Origin: Pirellulales bacterium
GTDB taxonomy: Bacteria > Planctomycetota > Planctomycetia > Pirellulales > JALHLM01
DNA: 8,474 bases
Assembly (NCBI GenBank): GCA_022844585.1
Contig: JALHLM010000250.1
Location: 1 to 8,474, forward strand
Direction: 5' to 3'
Made by a program: the position numbers and the translations under genes. The notes beneath the pieces are model-generated. The model saw only the letters and a list, made by a program, of their open reading frames with translations. It ran no database searches and was not told where the DNA came from. Of this stretch, positions 6,624 to 8,474 are shown one piece after another (position 1 is the stretch's first letter; each line of letters starts with the position of its first letter).

Positions 6624-6643
6624 CACCAGCATCGTTCCTGGTG
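6624..6643. terminator. Short hairpin between convergent genes
   Basis: CACCAG (6624-6629) and CTGGTG (6638-6643) form a 6-bp stem with an 8-base loop, starting six bases after the photolyase-family stop. There is no T-run, so terminator function is uncertain, but the position between convergent genes is suitable. Confidence 0.3.
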
Positions 6644-6726
6644 TGCAGCAACCGTTGACCAGGCACGTTAGCGAAACGATGCGCGACGTTAGACAGGGCA
6701 TGGTCCATTTCAGTTCCAAGCCGCCC

Positions 6727-8474
6727 TTATTCGGCAGCGGCCTGACGCGTGACGATGGGGACGTAGCCGATTTCCAGGCCCTGGGGTGGAGTGACGATGA
6801 CGGCCGGATCGAGGTCGGCCAACGTTCCGACGGTCGGCGGGGGCAAATACTCGCGATCCTTGGTCCAATGCTTGTGAAGTAATTCGACCCGCTTTTGGAC
6901 CGCCTCTCGCTCGTCGTCCGTCATGTCGGCATTAAGCATCGCCGGCTGGTCGGCGAAGCGGTACCAATAATAGGTAACCACGCTGCCGTCCCCCAACTTC
7001 GCCTCGAAAGGTCCCGCCGCTGGACCAGGCGTTTTCCAACTGCTATCCGGCTCGTCCGGCGTAACGTAAGGGGACCGTTCCGTACCGCGCCGTTTGGGGA
7101 ACTCGACCTTCGCCAAACCAGTTTCGGCGGGGACGTCTTGCCCGCTGATCGCCACCCAAGTGGGCTGGTCGCGTTGAGTCTTTTCCAGTCGGTAGTATTC
7201 GGGCAAGGTAGCGAGCGATCCGTTCCGCGAAACGGCGTCTTTTGCCCACTGATATCCGTAGGTGGTCTCGTCCAAGGCGGTCGGCGTGGCGAACGAGCTC
7301 CAGGCGATCGGCGCCTTCTTCTCGTTCTCCGTGCCTGGCAAGTAAATCTCCCAAGTTGCGCCGCCTCCGCCCTTAAAAACGTGGATGGCGGACGCCTCGG
7401 CGTCAATCTCGCCGGAAGCCACGCCCCCACCTTGGAACCACGCTTGCACGTCGTCCCAGAGGGCGGCCTTCTTGTAAGCCGTGATGTGGTGAATGAGCGG
7501 AGCGTCTCCTTCTGCTGCCGCCGGGAACCCTGTTGGAGCGACCCGCGCGTAGGTGGCCCCGTTCGCATCTTGAGAAATGTAGGCGGGGATATGCTGCGTT
7601 TCCATCTGCACCGCTTTGTTGGGTTCCGACGGCCGGCTGTCCAGAAACTGCCCGGCGAGCTTGGGGTTTTCGACCGTCGGCCGCGACCAGAAGTACGGCA
7701 GGAAGCAGGTCACCGGCCCTTTGAAATTGCCGGTATTCAGAAACAGCGTCCAGCACTGGTCACCGGTCGGCACTTCTTTGCCGGCAGTCGTTTTATTGGG
7801 CGACGTCAATGGCAGCGGCAAATAGCCATAGCCGAATAATTCGCCGGAGGTCCCCTGTTTCAGGTTGAGCCCGTCCGGCGGCCAGAGCACCCACGGGCTC
7901 AGTTGCGCAATGGCATAGTGTCCGGCTGGATTCGACCAGTCACGGCCCTTGCCGGCGCCCGGACCGTTGGCCCATTCGATGAAATTGAGCGCCACGCCGC
8001 CCATGATGAACTTGGGGGTTTCCGTGGCGAATCGGGTGTCTCGCCACCAGCCGAGGCCTCCCTCGATGTCCGAATATTGATTCTTCGGCTCTTCGCCATC
8101 GAACTGGGCGAACATCCACGTACCGAAGAGGCCGCTCTGAAAATCCTGTCCCGGGTAGTTCTTCAACAGCGGCCAAGCCGCTACGTACATCGAGAATCCG
8201 GCGTTATAGGTCTCGTCCACCTTCTCGTGAGGAACGAGGAGATAGCCTGCCATCTCTGCTTGCTGAGGGGGTTTGTCCTCCACGGACAGTAATGCTTCGG
8301 CGAACGCCACGCCAATCGGGGCTAAGATCTTCGCTGCTCCGAGGTAGTGATAGCCGCCGTTCGAAACTCCGGCCTTCAAGCGATTCCACTCGTCTGCAGT
8401 GAAATGCTCCGTCAGGGCTTTTTTCCGCGCGGCGTCTTTCGCCTCTTCGTCAAGCTTCGGCTCCTTGTTGAACT
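6727..8474 (-). CDS. Large hypothetical protein, 5'-truncated by window edge
   Basis: I do not recognise this protein. The minus-strand frame is open from the right edge (8474) to a TAA at 6729-6727, giving at least 581 codons. The first in-frame start-like codon inside the window (TTG at 8379) is not a likely start, because 31 more sense codons precede it (including the charged DEEAKDAARKKAL). The true N-terminus is outside, so a signal peptide cannot be assessed.

The visible part has no membrane segment. It is rich in Trp, Tyr, Gly and Pro (NFIEWANGPGAGKGRDWSNP, FKGGGGATWEIYLPG), and I noticed no cysteine pair pattern. That composition suggests a folded, possibly exported, beta-rich protein, but this is only an impression. 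The C-terminus ends in a proline-rich stretch (YLPPPTVG, VTPPQG). It converges with the photolyase-family operon and appears unrelated to it. Confidence 0.7.
   Translation of the reverse strand, partial: FNKEPKLDEEAKDAARKKALTEHFTADEWNRLKAGVSNGGYHYLGAAKILAPIGVAFAEALLSVEDKPPQQAEMAGYLLVPHEKVDETYNAGFSMYVAAWPLLKNYPGQDFQSGLFGTWMFAQFDGEEPKNQYSDIEGGLGWWRDTRFATETPKFIMGGVALNFIEWANGPGAGKGRDWSNPAGHYAIAQLSPWVLWPPDGLNLKQGTSGELFGYGYLPLPLTSPNKTTAGKEVPTGDQCWTLFLNTGNFKGPVTCFLPYFWSRPTVENPKLAGQFLDSRPSEPNKAVQMETQHIPAYISQDANGATYARVAPTGFPAAAEGDAPLIHHITAYKKAALWDDVQAWFQGGGVASGEIDAEASAIHVFKGGGGATWEIYLPGTENEKKAPIAWSSFATPTALDETTYGYQWAKDAVSRNGSLATLPEYYRLEKTQRDQPTWVAISGQDVPAETGLAKVEFPKRRGTERSPYVTPDEPDSSWKTPGPAAGPFEAKLGDGSVVTYYWYRFADQPAMLNADMTDDEREAVQKRVELLHKHWTKDREYLPPPTVGTLADLDPAVIVTPPQGLEIGYVPIVTRQAAAE

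Noticed and set aside
6895..7839. Plus-strand open frame opposite the right-edge gene
   Set aside because: It is Arg/Val-rich shadow sequence; the minus strand frame is far longer and has normal protein composition.

Overview
The window looks like a stretch of a fairly GC-rich bacterial chromosome, most likely a planctomycete. This rests on the style of the prim-pol/D5 primase-helicase with its small helix-turn-helix partner, and on the general protein composition. There is no rRNA, tRNA or ribosomal protein marker to confirm it. Two unrelated blocks lie side by side.

Left block (about 1-3760): a replication module resembling those of P4-like satellites, plasmids or integrated elements. On the minus strand a small MerR/excisionase-type HTH gene (2988-2743) overlaps by 11 bp a primase-polymerase/superfamily 3 helicase gene (2753-432). 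Beyond the primase stop lies a gene-free region (1-431) packed with 12 copies of the octamer GCGACGGT on both strands. It includes a four-copy 11-bp tandem array, a perfect 22-bp inverted repeat and an alternating purine-pyrimidine tract. Upstream of the HTH gene, the divergent intergenic region (2989-3199) carries GGGAAC at exact 22-bp spacing three times and three CGGATG half-sites in alternating orientation. Repeats on both flanks of a primase-helicase suggest iteron or operator DNA. Two genes of this block look broken: the primase-helicase has one in-frame TGA just after Walker A, and the divergent small helical gene (3200-3758) needs a one-base frame change. The element therefore looks decayed, unless the breaks are sequencing errors or recoding sites. 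No integrase, transposase or clear att site is visible.

Right block (about 4088-6618): a two-gene plus-strand operon, probably ordinary chromosomal cargo. A renalase-like FAD/NAD(P)-dependent oxidoreductase overlaps by ATGA a cryptochrome/photolyase-family protein of the 'deoxyribodipyrimidine photolyase-related' type. The latter keeps the conserved flavin-side helices but lacks the cysteine pattern that binds the 4Fe-4S cluster in characterised relatives. The two products probably act together in light-dependent DNA repair or redox-linked flavin chemistry.

Right edge (6727-8474): a convergent minus-strand gene of at least 581 codons, open at the window edge, for a soluble protein I do not recognise.
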